A program made the position numbers and the translations under genes. 6,768 nucleotides of DNA from Alphaproteobacteria bacterium (GTDB taxonomy: Bacteria; Pseudomonadota; Alphaproteobacteria; Micavibrionales; UBA2020), in the NCBI GenBank assembly GCA_029266795.1, contig JAQSWE010000143.1:1-6768 (forward strand), read 5' to 3'. Positions within the stretch are counted from its first letter, which is position 1. Each line of letters opens with the position of its first letter. The notes under the pieces were generated by a model. The model was not told the origin of the DNA, made no database searches, and was given only the letters and a program-made list of their open reading frames with translations. Below, piece after piece: positions 1-6,010 of the stretch.

Positions 1-104
1 ATGAAACAGGGGTGGCCGTGGTGGCCGTGACGCACGACACCGAATTCGCCACCAAAACCGACCGCAATATCGTCATGAAGGACGGAAAGATCGTAGAGGA
101 ATAA
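1..104 (+). CDS. ABC transporter ATP-binding protein, C-terminal fragment (LolD/MacB-like)
   Basis: Only the last 33 residues are inside the window; the gene starts upstream, in the frame that begins at base 3, and stops with TAA at 102-104. The visible end reads VAVVAVTHDTEFA, then TDRNIVMKDGKIVEE. This is the H-loop (switch histidine in VTHD) followed by the D-R-x-I-x-M-x-DGKI strand that ends ATPases of the LolD/MacB/FtsE-type ABC group. Such ATPases hydrolyse ATP in the cytoplasm to drive a membrane partner, for example lipoprotein release or efflux. The partner permease is not visible and would be expected upstream. The GAGGA ribosome site of the next gene lies inside the last codons, so the two genes are probably co-transcribed. 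The class (ABC ATPase) is fairly certain; the subfamily is inferred from a short tail. Confidence 0.8.
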   Translation, partial: ETGVAVVAVTHDTEFATKTDRNIVMKDGKIVEE

Positions 105-107
105 TAA

Positions 108-569
108 ATGGAACTGAGACAGACAACCGCCGCCGACGCGAAAGAAATCCTCGAGATGGGCCGCGCCTTCCACGCCGAAGACGGCCGCGCGCTATCACCC
201 GCGGGCGAGGCGGCGCTGGTGCGTACGCTTGATTATTCGCCCTATGTCACTTCATGGCTGATTGTCGATAACGGCGCGACCTGCGGTTATTGCGTGCTCT
301 GCTTCAGTTACAGCGTCGAATTCGGGGGCAGCACCGCGTTCCTTGACGACCTGTATATCAAGCCGGAACACCGCGCCGGCGGGCTTGGCTCCCAGACACT
401 GAAAGCCTTGGAAAAAATAGCGCGCGATGACGGCTGCTGCGCCCTGCTGCTGGAGGTGGAGGACGACAAACCCCGCGCGCTCGCCTTCCACCTGCAGAAC
501 AGCTATGTCGATATGCAGCGCACCCTGATGGTGAAGGATTTCATGGGCTATTTCTCGGAGAAAAAATAA
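108..569 (+). CDS. GNAT family N-acetyltransferase
   Basis: This 153-residue protein has the normal length of a single GNAT domain, which transfers an acetyl group from acetyl-CoA to an amine. Motif A is clear: the strand FLDDLYIKPEHR (about 78-89) runs into the acetyl-CoA pyrophosphate loop R89-A-G-G92-L-G94 and helix SQTLKALEKIA. Motif B follows as the strand CALLLEV (111-117) and the helix ALAFHLQNSYV (124-134), the usual position for a residue N-A-x-x-F-Y-like element. The N-terminal part (LRQTTAADAKEI) is a typical GNAT first strand and helix. The start is supported by GAGGAA at 96-101, six bases upstream. It lies 3 bases after the ABC ATPase stop and overlaps the next gene by one base (TAATG), so it sits mid-operon. 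The substrate cannot be read from sequence; small-molecule amine, peptide or protein N-terminus all remain possible. Confidence 0.9.
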   Translation: MELRQTTAADAKEILEMGRAFHAEDGRALSPAGEAALVRTLDYSPYVTSWLIVDNGATCGYCVLCFSYSVEFGGSTAFLDDLYIKPEHRAGGLGSQTLKALEKIARDDGCCALLLEVEDDKPRALAFHLQNSYVDMQRTLMVKDFMGYFSEKK

Positions 570-1342
570 TGGGCGGTCTCAGCGGTATCTTCCTGATCGT
601 GAATTTCAAGAGCGTCTGGCTCTCCGCGCTTGCGGTGCTCTCCACCTATCTCAGCATCTATCATGGTGTCACGGCAGAATTTCCGCTCACGCTCGTGCTG
701 ACCGCCGTCGTTTTTCCCATCGTGTTTTCAATCGATGCCGCCTATAAACGCCGCGAAGCCGCGCTGGACCATTACGCCGATATCAAGGCGCATGTGAAAG
801 CGCTTTATCTTGCTGTGCGCGACTGGCAGGACAATGCGACGGAGGGCGATATCACACAGTGCAAAGCACTGCTGATGAAATTTTTTGAATCTAGCCGCGT
901 GCTGTTCACCTCGCCCGTCTCGGCCATGCGCGAGAATGAAAAGGCGGTTTACGCCGCATTCTCGGAAATTTCACGTTTTATCCGCACCGACCTGCGCGAA
1001 AAAGGGCTGAACGCCAGCGAAGTCTCGCGTTGCAACCAGTATCTCAGCAAGGCGATGGTGTCGTTCGAGAAGATCAAGCATATCTACCAATACCGCACGC
1101 CGCGCACGCTGAACGCGTTTCGCAATATCTTCATCGTCGTGCTGCCCGTGGTCTACGGCCCCTATTTCGCGTTTCTGGCCAAGGAATTTTCGCCGAGCGT
1201 GATTTACGTGACGCCGATCCTGACCGCCGTCGTGCTGGCCAGCCTCGACAATATCCAGACGCATCTTGAAAATCCTTTCGACCGCGATAGCGAGGATGAC
1301 CTCAACATCAACGTGGAACGGCTGTTCGACCGGTTTAACTGA
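569..1342 (+). CDS. Four-helix membrane protein, bestrophin-like
   Basis: This 257-residue protein has two hydrophobic segments near the N-terminus (about 14-32 and 37-55), a long polar helical middle (about 56-180) and two more membrane segments (about 184-204 and 209-227). The two-plus-two layout, the AAYKRREAAL helix after TM2, and the end DNIQTHLENPFDRDSEDDLNINV resemble bacterial bestrophins, where TM4 is followed by E-L-E-D-P-F-x(n)-N-D-L-P-L. Bestrophins are pentameric ion channels in the inner membrane. Identity is judged by eye, so the family call is tentative; the protein is somewhat shorter than typical bacterial bestrophins (about 290-300). The start ATG overlaps the GNAT stop (TAATG), with GGAG at 557-560 eight bases before it, which indicates translational coupling. 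It ends exactly against the minus-strand SET gene. Confidence 0.6.
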   Translation: MGGLSGIFLIVNFKSVWLSALAVLSTYLSIYHGVTAEFPLTLVLTAVVFPIVFSIDAAYKRREAALDHYADIKAHVKALYLAVRDWQDNATEGDITQCKALLMKFFESSRVLFTSPVSAMRENEKAVYAAFSEISRFIRTDLREKGLNASEVSRCNQYLSKAMVSFEKIKHIYQYRTPRTLNAFRNIFIVVLPVVYGPYFAFLAKEFSPSVIYVTPILTAVVLASLDNIQTHLENPFDRDSEDDLNINVERLFDRFN

Positions 1343-1780
1343 TTACTTGCGGTCCTCGAACCAGCCTTCGCCATAGCTGGTGCAGATTTCGGTGTTTTTC
1401 TTGATATTCGCCGTTGCGCGCAGCATGTAATACAGCGTTGTGCCTTGTTCGTCCCAGATGATTTCGGCATTGGGTTTTTCGTCGTGGTTGCAATACGCGA
1501 GGAGGCCCATGACGATGGCGCTGGCATCGGCCGCCTTATTGATGTTGGCGCGCTTCAGCGTCGTTTTTTTCAAGTCCCCGATGACGAAGGTATAATCGTT
1601 AATAATCGTCGGTTCCGCATTCACCGTGTCCTTGTCGTTCAGGATCAGGGCGGGGGTGACTTCCAGTATCTCGCCCTTTTTGATCGCATTGCGGCAATAC
1701 AGCCCGCGGCCTTTTTTGCCGGCAGGGGCAATATACAGGCCGGGCTTGCGGTTGAGGGAGGGGGCTTTTGCTGCGGGCAT
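1343..1780 (-). CDS. Small stand-alone SET-domain protein (putative lysine methyltransferase)
   Basis: I choose the ATG at 1780 (145 residues). It has the purine-rich site AAGAAGAG about 8 bases upstream, and the SET fold starts soon after. The longer reading to 1891 would only add a Pro/Cys/Arg-rich stretch that overlaps the promoter region. SET motifs, numbered from this start: GKKGRGLYC (21-29) with the following A-I-x-x-G-E-I strand (motif I, AdoMet binding), AYCNHDEKPNAEI (95-107), which is the N-H-x(3)-P-N core of motif III, and EICTSYGEGW (131-140) with the catalytic Tyr of the E-I-x-x-x-Y-G motif IV. SET enzymes move a methyl group from S-adenosylmethionine to lysine of a protein. There are no pre- or post-SET cysteine clusters, so it is a minimal bacterial form. 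The substrate is unknown; ribosomal, DNA-binding or host proteins have been targets elsewhere. Confidence 0.8.
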   Translation of the reverse strand: MPAAKAPSLNRKPGLYIAPAGKKGRGLYCRNAIKKGEILEVTPALILNDKDTVNAEPTIINDYTFVIGDLKKTTLKRANINKAADASAIVMGLLAYCNHDEKPNAEIIWDEQGTTLYYMLRATANIKKNTEICTSYGEGWFEDRK

Positions 1781-1830
1781 TTGATCGGCTCTTCTTTTGT
1801 GACCCCTTGGGCTTGCGGGGCAGGAGGCTG

Positions 1831-1859
1831 AAAATAGCCGAGCCGGCGGTTGAAAACAA
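1831..1859 (-). promoter_or_regulatory. Candidate promoter for the SET gene
   Basis: Read on the minus strand, TTGTTT (1859-1854) and TATTTT (1836-1831) are spaced by 17 bases, about 50 bases upstream of the chosen start at 1780. Both hexamers are only partial matches to the sigma70 consensus, so this is a weak call. It agrees with the shorter SET start, because transcription would begin inside the longer reading. Confidence 0.3.
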
Positions 1860-1884
1860 GGCGGCAGGTGCCAAAATCCGCTTC

Positions 1885-1913
1885 TGGTCAATCGGCGCCG
1901 CTTGATGTATAAC
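1885..1913 (+). promoter_or_regulatory. Sigma70-like promoter for the 108-residue gene
   Basis: TGGTCA at 1885-1890 and TATAAC at 1908-1913 are separated by exactly 17 bases; the -10 matches the consensus at five of six positions and the -35 at four of six. A start of transcription near 1920 would leave a leader of about 28 bases before the ATG at 1948. The spacer between the hexamers contains most of an 18-base imperfect inverted repeat (1888-1905), which could be an operator. Confidence 0.5.
1888..1905. repeat. 18-base imperfect inverted repeat in promoter spacer
   Basis: TCAA at 1888-1891 pairs with TTGA at 1902-1905 around the perfect 8-base core CGGCGCCG (1893-1900); only the pair 1892/1901 fails. 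The dyad is centred between the predicted -35 and -10 of the downstream gene. That position suits a repressor or a MerR-like twisting activator, but no regulator gene is seen next to it. Confidence 0.4.
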
Positions 1914-1947
1914 CTCTGCAGAAGCCAATCTAGTAAGGACCCTGCCC

Positions 1948-2274
1948 ATGACCGCCGACAGAACCATCTATATCGAACAGCTCCACAAGCAAAACAACGT
2001 GCCGCAGGTCGGCAAGGCCAAGGGCGGCATCCAGGTCGCGGCGCATTACGGGCTGACCGCCGAACACGGCGAAAACAAATGGGTCGTGGTCGAGAAAATG
2101 GTGCGCTACCTGCGCAAAATGGCAGCTGCCGGCATCCCTGAAAAGGCCAGCATCCCCGAAAAATACAAAAGCTTTGAAGCCATCAAGATCCCGGGCGCTG
2201 TCCTCGCGCAAGCCAAAAACGACCCCATCGACCGCGAGGTTATCCGCAAGGCGAACGGCACCGCGCTGGATTAA
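1948..2274 (+). CDS. Hypothetical protein, 108 residues
   Basis: I do not recognise the family. The protein is soluble, lysine-rich and mostly helical in appearance, with no signal peptide, membrane segment, cysteine or metal-binding cluster. It opens with TIYIEQLHKQNNVPQVGKAKGG, has a central ENKWVVVEKMVRYLRKMAAAG-type amphipathic helix (about 42-62), and ends with PIDREVIRKANGTALD. The gene is well supported: a good promoter at 1885-1913, AAGGA at 1935-1939 eight bases before the ATG, and a hairpin terminator 20 bases after the stop. It therefore appears to be a single-gene transcript. Codon use matches the neighbours, so there is no sign of recent transfer. The opposite-strand reading frame across this gene lacks these signals. 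No function is proposed. Confidence 0.8.
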   Translation: MTADRTIYIEQLHKQNNVPQVGKAKGGIQVAAHYGLTAEHGENKWVVVEKMVRYLRKMAAAGIPEKASIPEKYKSFEAIKIPGAVLAQAKNDPIDREVIRKANGTALD

Positions 2275-2294
2275 TCCGGCCTCGAGCCCTGCCA

Positions 2295-2327
2295 AAAAGG
2301 CTGCCGTCTCAACCATGGCAGCCTTTT
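2295..2327 (+). terminator. Rho-independent terminator after the 108-residue gene
   Basis: AAAAGGCTGCC (2295-2305) and GGCAGCCTTTT (2317-2327) form a perfect 11-base-pair stem with an 11-base loop. The T run on the right arm is only four bases and the A run on the left could also serve the opposite strand. It begins 20 bases after the TAA of the upstream gene and lies about 90 bases before the next start, so it isolates the two transcripts. Confidence 0.75.
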
Positions 2328-2378
2328 GCATGTCTGCCGCACACCTATAAAGAAGATGCAAGCGAAGGGGTGCGCGAT

Positions 2379-2384
2379 TATACT
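2379..2384 (+). promoter_or_regulatory. Possible -10 element for the antiporter gene
   Basis: TATACT at 2379-2384 is a good -10 hexamer 35 bases before the ATG at 2420 and lies after the terminator of the previous gene, where a new promoter is needed. No convincing -35 is seen; the six bases 17 upstream (2356-2361, ATGCAA) match poorly. The call rests on the -10 and position only. Confidence 0.35.
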
Positions 2385-2419
2385 TTTAAGCAGCGTCTTC
2401 ACCAGCTTCGCGGGTCATT

Positions 2420-4132
2420 ATGTCGTCTCATCCCCTGTCAGCGATTTCCATCCTTCTCTCCGCCGGTATCGCCAGCGTACTGTTCCTTCCCGCGCTCGGG
2501 ATCAGCCCGATCGTCGGCTTCCTGCTGACGGGTGTCGCTTTCGGCCAGTACGGGGTAGACATTATCCCCGACAGCGCCATTATCCACCTGCTGGCCGAAA
2601 TGGGCGTTGTCTTCCTGATGTTCGATATCGGCCTGCATTTTTCGATGCGGCATGTCTGGTCGGAGCGTAAAGGTATCTTCATCCTGGGTCCCGGGCAGGT
2701 GGCGCTGTCGGGGCTCGTGTTCTGGGCGGGGCTGGAATATTTTTTCAACTTTCCGCCGGGCGTCGACATCCTGCTCGCCATCACGCTGGCGCTGTCCTCC
2801 ACCGCTGTCGTGTCGCAAGTGTTGGCCGAGCGTAAAATGGCAGGTCTTCCCTTCGCGCGCACGACCATGGCGATTCTTATCTTTCAGGATATTTGCGCGA
2901 TTTTCGTCCTGATTTTGGCCAGCAGCATGGGCGGCAGCGATGTTTCCACGACGCAGCTTATTCTCACCGCGCTTGTCAAATGTGCGGTCAGCGTGACGGT
3001 TGCCGTGCTGGTCGGCAAATACCTGCTGGGCCGCGGCTTCGGATTTCTTGCCCGCTTCAACAACAGCGACGCTTTCACCATGATCGCGCTTTTGATCGTG
3101 GTGGCAACCGGCATGGCGACGGAAGGCTTCGGCCTGTCGCTGACGCTGGGCGCGTTCCTCGCGGGCATGATCATTTCCGAATCCCCGTTCCGCCACATCA
3201 TCCAGACGGAGATAAAGCCGTTCCGTAACCTGCTGCTGGGGTTCTTTTTCGTCACCGTCGGCATGTCGGTTAACGTGCCGGCACTGGGGGACATGTGGGG
3301 GATGACGCTCGGCATCACAGCGGGGCTGATCTTTGTTAAAATCGCAACGGTTTACCTGTTGTTCCTGCTCGCCCGCGAAACTCGCGTGGCGGCGGTGCAG
3401 CAGGCGCTGCTGCTGTTTCAGGGCAGCGAATTCGTATTCGTCATCCTTGCCCAGCCAGGTCTGCAGAACATGGTAGATGCGGGCGTCAAGGATGCGATGA
3501 TCGCGGCTGTCGCCATCAGCATGGCCGTTACCTCCGCCGTTTTCGGCCTCGGCAAAAAAGTTTCCCGCAATTTCTGTCAGGCGGTGCCGGTCGATGCGGG
3601 CGATATCGCCGAACATCCGAATGCGGTTGTCGTGATCGGCATGAACGACGTGACGCAGACCGTCGCCTCCGCCCTTACAATACACGGCACTCCCTATATC
3701 GTCGTGGAACGCGAATACCAGAAATTCACCGAAGCGCAGCAAAACGGCTTCCCCGTCGTCTATGGCGACAAGGCCGATCTGCGTTTTTGGGATTCGATCC
3801 AGATTGATAAATACAAGACAATGGTCATCGCCTCTCCCGACCTTGGCGTCTCGCGCGTCTATGCGGGCCTGCCGCAGATGCAGGCTCTCAAGCTGTCCCG
3901 CTTTCTGAATGTGGCGAGCGAGGAAGAGGCGGAGCCGTTCCGCAACCTTGGCTATGCGCGCATTTTCGTGGCGCGCGGCAAGCCGCCCGGCATTGAGATG
4001 GCGGCGGCGGTGCTGGCGCATCTCGGCCTCGACGGCGCGCTAATCGCCGACTGGATGGACAAGGAACACAAGGATTATCTGGCGCGCAATGCCCCTGCGA
4101 ATGATCTGGCCGCAGCGGAAATCGCCAGTTGA
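2420..4132 (+). CDS. KefB/KefC-type cation:proton antiporter (CPA2) with TrkA-N domain
   Basis: This 570-residue inner-membrane protein has a Na_H exchanger domain of about 12 hydrophobic segments (6-380) and a C-terminal TrkA-N/RCK domain (about 402-500). Family marks are: the early P-I-V-G-F-L-L-T-G helix (30-38); LSSTAVVSQVLAE (125-137); the ion-binding Q156-D157 in LIFQDICAIF; LGAFLAGMIISES with FRH (243-259); and E264-x-K-P-F ahead of LLLGFFFVTVGMSV (271-284), all as in KefC. Such proteins exchange K+ or Na+ for H+ and are gated by nucleotides or glutathione adducts through the RCK part. Here the RCK loop reads VVVIGMNDVTQT (403-414), without the G-x-G-x-x-G pattern, although the acidic end of strand two (VVER, E430) and VVYGDKAD (446-453) remain. 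The ribosome site is weak (GCGGG before the ATG). The ion cannot be told from sequence. No KefF/KefG-like ancillary gene is adjacent. Confidence 0.92.
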   Translation: MSSHPLSAISILLSAGIASVLFLPALGISPIVGFLLTGVAFGQYGVDIIPDSAIIHLLAEMGVVFLMFDIGLHFSMRHVWSERKGIFILGPGQVALSGLVFWAGLEYFFNFPPGVDILLAITLALSSTAVVSQVLAERKMAGLPFARTTMAILIFQDICAIFVLILASSMGGSDVSTTQLILTALVKCAVSVTVAVLVGKYLLGRGFGFLARFNNSDAFTMIALLIVVATGMATEGFGLSLTLGAFLAGMIISESPFRHIIQTEIKPFRNLLLGFFFVTVGMSVNVPALGDMWGMTLGITAGLIFVKIATVYLLFLLARETRVAAVQQALLLFQGSEFVFVILAQPGLQNMVDAGVKDAMIAAVAISMAVTSAVFGLGKKVSRNFCQAVPVDAGDIAEHPNAVVVIGMNDVTQTVASALTIHGTPYIVVEREYQKFTEAQQNGFPVVYGDKADLRFWDSIQIDKYKTMVIASPDLGVSRVYAGLPQMQALKLSRFLNVASEEEAEPFRNLGYARIFVARGKPPGIEMAAAVLAHLGLDGALIADWMDKEHKDYLARNAPANDLAAAEIAS

Positions 4133-4759
4133 TTATAACGGCTGGCGCGTTGCGCCCTCCATCGTCAGTTTTACGGTCTCTGCGTCTTGCGCGCATCCCG
4201 CCAGTTGCATGAATTTCTGCAAGGCCTGTTCCGGATAAACCAGCGCCTGCTGGCCAGTCGTGCCTTTGCGGAAAGATTCAATGGTGCTGTCGTCTGCGCC
4301 CAGGGTTAACACCTCGATGCTCATGATGTTCGTGGCGGGGTTCGGGTAATCTTTTCGGACGGGTTGCAGCACTACCTCTTTGCCGCGTTTTTTCGCCTTG
4401 AACCCGATATGCGCCAGCGTCATCTCGCCATCGCTAATGCCGAAGATCATCAGGTCGAGCGCATTTTTGCCCGACACTTGTTTTTTGAAATCATCCGCCG
4501 ACGTATCATGCATGGTTTGCGCAGCATCCGTCAGGCCGGGTTCAATGGCCGCAACGGCGGCGGCAATGCGCGATTTAAAAGAACCCTCGCTTCCCAACGC
4601 TGCCGCGATGTCCACTGCAGCATCTAATGCGCCTGCCGTCATGAAAAACAGCTTTCCCGCTTCATGAATTTCGCCAGCGCCCGCCGCCGCGACGATGCGC
4701 TTAGGCGTCCAGATGGCGGCGATAGGGGTGGTGAAATTGCTGCGCTGCGCAATCGTCAT
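4133..4759 (-). CDS. Ntn-hydrolase-fold-like protein (proteasome-beta/HslV-like), probably inactive
   Basis: This 208-residue protein is of about the size of one proteasome beta-type subunit. After a short leader, TTPIAAIWTPKRIVAAA (10-26) looks like the paired first strands of that fold (HslV: T-T-I-V-x-V-x-x-x-G-x-V-x-x-A). EAGKLFFMTAGA (33-44) matches the K-x-F-x-x-x-x-G element. LDLMIFGISDGEMTLAHIGF (102-121) resembles the later substrate-report strand pair, and the end VKLTMEGA fits the last strand. By this alignment Thr11 or Thr10 is at the nucleophile position, but the usual A-D-S after the second strand is A-G-A and the following K-I is E-I, so catalytic Asp and Lys seem lost. The family call is by eye and tentative. 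The start has AAGG about 9 bases upstream. The gene faces an ABC exporter across a palindrome-rich spacer and abuts the antiporter stop. No signal peptide is seen. Confidence 0.5.
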   Translation of the reverse strand: MTIAQRSNFTTPIAAIWTPKRIVAAAGAGEIHEAGKLFFMTAGALDAAVDIAAALGSEGSFKSRIAAAVAAIEPGLTDAAQTMHDTSADDFKKQVSGKNALDLMIFGISDGEMTLAHIGFKAKKRGKEVVLQPVRKDYPNPATNIMSIEVLTLGADDSTIESFRKGTTGQQALVYPEQALQKFMQLAGCAQDAETVKLTMEGATRQPL

Positions 4760-4790
4760 AGCTTTAGCCTTGCGTTAAAAATGAAGCCGT

Positions 4791-4804
4791 CTTGCAATTG
4801 CAAG
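4791..4804. repeat. Perfect 14-base palindrome in divergent spacer
   Basis: CTTGCAATTGCAAG reads the same on both strands. It lies 31 bases before the minus-strand start at 4759 and 75 bases before the plus-strand start at 4880, so a bound dimer could act on either gene. It contains two overlapping TTGCAA hexamers on each strand, which could also serve as -35 elements. A perfect match of this length in 120 bases is unlikely by chance and suggests an operator. Confidence 0.5.
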
Positions 4805-4840
4805 GTTACTTGATACTGTATAGGCATTCAAATAAACGCT

Positions 4841-4862
4841 CGGGTTATTATGACATAACCCG
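4841..4862. repeat. Perfect 8+6+8 inverted repeat upstream of the exporter
   Basis: CGGGTTAT (4841-4848) and ATAACCCG (4855-4862) are exact inverted arms around the six-base centre TATGAC. The right arm ends 7 bases before the AAGG ribosome site (4870-4873) of the exporter gene. As DNA it is a typical dimer-binding site; as RNA it would be a hairpin next to the ribosome site. It also overlaps candidate -10 sequences on both strands (TATTAT at 4846-4851; CATAAT on the minus strand at 4852-4847). I cannot assign a regulator. Confidence 0.5.
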
Positions 4863-4879
4863 CACACATAAGGTAACGC

Positions 4880-6010
4880 ATGGGTACGGCCAGCGCCACC
4901 ATCGAGAAAAAACCTGCGGCGGACGATACGCCGCAGCATAGCGTGCGTGCGCAGTTGAAATTCCTGAAACCCTATTGGGTATCCGACCAGAAATGGAAGG
5001 CACGGCTGCAGCTGGGCGGCATTCTCGCGCTGACCGTCGCAGAAATCGCGCTGACCGCTGGGGTAGGGCTCGGGTTTCAGGCGGCTTTGAACGCCTTGGT
5101 CGCCAAGGATGCGGCCGTATTCGCACTGTCTGGTGTTGCCACGTTGCTCGGCATCGGCGCGTCTGCCGTGGCGGGCAATGGCCGCGAATACATGACATCC
5201 AACCTCGGCCAGAACTGGCGCGGCTGGCTCACGAAACAATTCAGCGAAGCATGGCTCAAGGATAAATCCTATCTGCGCCTGCAGCATAACAAGAAATATG
5301 CGCAGAACCCCGACCAGCGTATTGCAGAAACAGTGAATAACGTTACGGGCAGCACATTGTCGCTTTCGCTCGGCTTGTTCCGCTCGGTTGTCGGCGTTGC
5401 GACCTTCTCCGTTATGCTCTGGCATATCGCGCCCATCATGGTGGGTGCAGCGCTTGTCTGCGCGGCGGGCGCCCATGCGGCCAGCCACTGGGCGGGCGGG
5501 TCGATGCGCAAGATCTGGCGCGGGCTGATGGACCACGAAGCGAAATTCCGCCATGCGCTGGTTCGTGTGCGCGACAACGCGAAGCCGATTGCGCTCGCGG
5601 GGCTGGAGCCGGTCGAAAAAGAAACGCTGACCGATGAGTTCAACAACCTCGACACAAAACGCCGCGAATTCTACAAACTCAACTGGCGCACCGGCCTTGT
5701 CGGCTCGCTCAACTGGAGCAGCGCGTCGATCGTGCCGATCGCGCTGTCTGCGCCGAAGTTTTTTGCCGGCACGGCGACGCTTGGCGGGCTTGAACTTGCG
5801 CGGCAGGTCTACGGCAATTTCTATCAGGCGATCAGCTGGTTCCCGCAAGGCTATACGCAGATTGCCACCTGGTCGGCGAATGTCAGCCAGCTGATGGATT
5901 TCCACAAGGATCTCGAGGAAAACAAGCTCGACATCACGACGAAGGTGGAGGCGCAGAAACCCGCAGCTGCCATCGCGCCGCCGAAACCACCCGCAGGGCC
6001 GCGCCCGTGA
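4880..6010 (+). CDS. ABC exporter membrane subunit, SbmA/YddA/ALD type (ABC_membrane_2)
   Basis: This 376-residue inner-membrane protein has segments near 45-70, 78-98, 160-182, 184-202 and 272-296. Family marks are: NWRGWLTKQF with the following WLKDKSYLRL (112-134); the hallmark NPDQRIAETV (143-152); EAKFRHALVRVRDNAKPIAL (220-239), the coupling region of this group; and APKFFAGTATLGGLELARQ with ISWFPQGYTQIATWSA (291-333). In YddA and in peroxisomal ALD-type transporters this domain is followed in the same chain by the ATPase. Here it ends in a Pro/Ala-rich tail (about 357-376) and the ATPase is a separate overlapping gene. Relatives move peptides, cobalamin or long acyl-CoA compounds; the cargo here is unknown. 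AAGG at 4870-4873, six bases upstream, supports the start. Control probably comes from the palindromes at 4791-4862. Confidence 0.9.
   Translation: MGTASATIEKKPAADDTPQHSVRAQLKFLKPYWVSDQKWKARLQLGGILALTVAEIALTAGVGLGFQAALNALVAKDAAVFALSGVATLLGIGASAVAGNGREYMTSNLGQNWRGWLTKQFSEAWLKDKSYLRLQHNKKYAQNPDQRIAETVNNVTGSTLSLSLGLFRSVVGVATFSVMLWHIAPIMVGAALVCAAGAHAASHWAGGSMRKIWRGLMDHEAKFRHALVRVRDNAKPIALAGLEPVEKETLTDEFNNLDTKRREFYKLNWRTGLVGSLNWSSASIVPIALSAPKFFAGTATLGGLELARQVYGNFYQAISWFPQGYTQIATWSANVSQLMDFHKDLEENKLDITTKVEAQKPAAAIAPPKPPAGPRP

Noticed and set aside
1781..1891. Upstream extension of the SET gene by 37 residues to an ATG at 1891
   Set aside because: The added stretch is Pro/Cys/Arg-rich, unlike the SET domain, it overlaps both candidate promoters, and the ATG at 1780 has a good ribosome site.
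1930..2361. A 143-residue minus-strand frame over the unknown 108-residue gene
   Set aside because: It runs through the terminator hairpin and has no promoter or ribosome site, whereas the plus-strand gene has all three signals.
2438..4021. A 527-residue open frame on the minus strand opposite the antiporter
   Set aside because: It is an antisense shadow caused by GC-rich third positions; its product is rich in His, Arg, Asp and Gln without any domain, while the plus frame gives a clear antiporter.
4775..5905. A 376-residue open frame on the minus strand opposite the exporter membrane subunit
   Set aside because: The plus frame has the family motifs, including NPDQRI; the antisense product has none, and its start has no supporting ribosome site.
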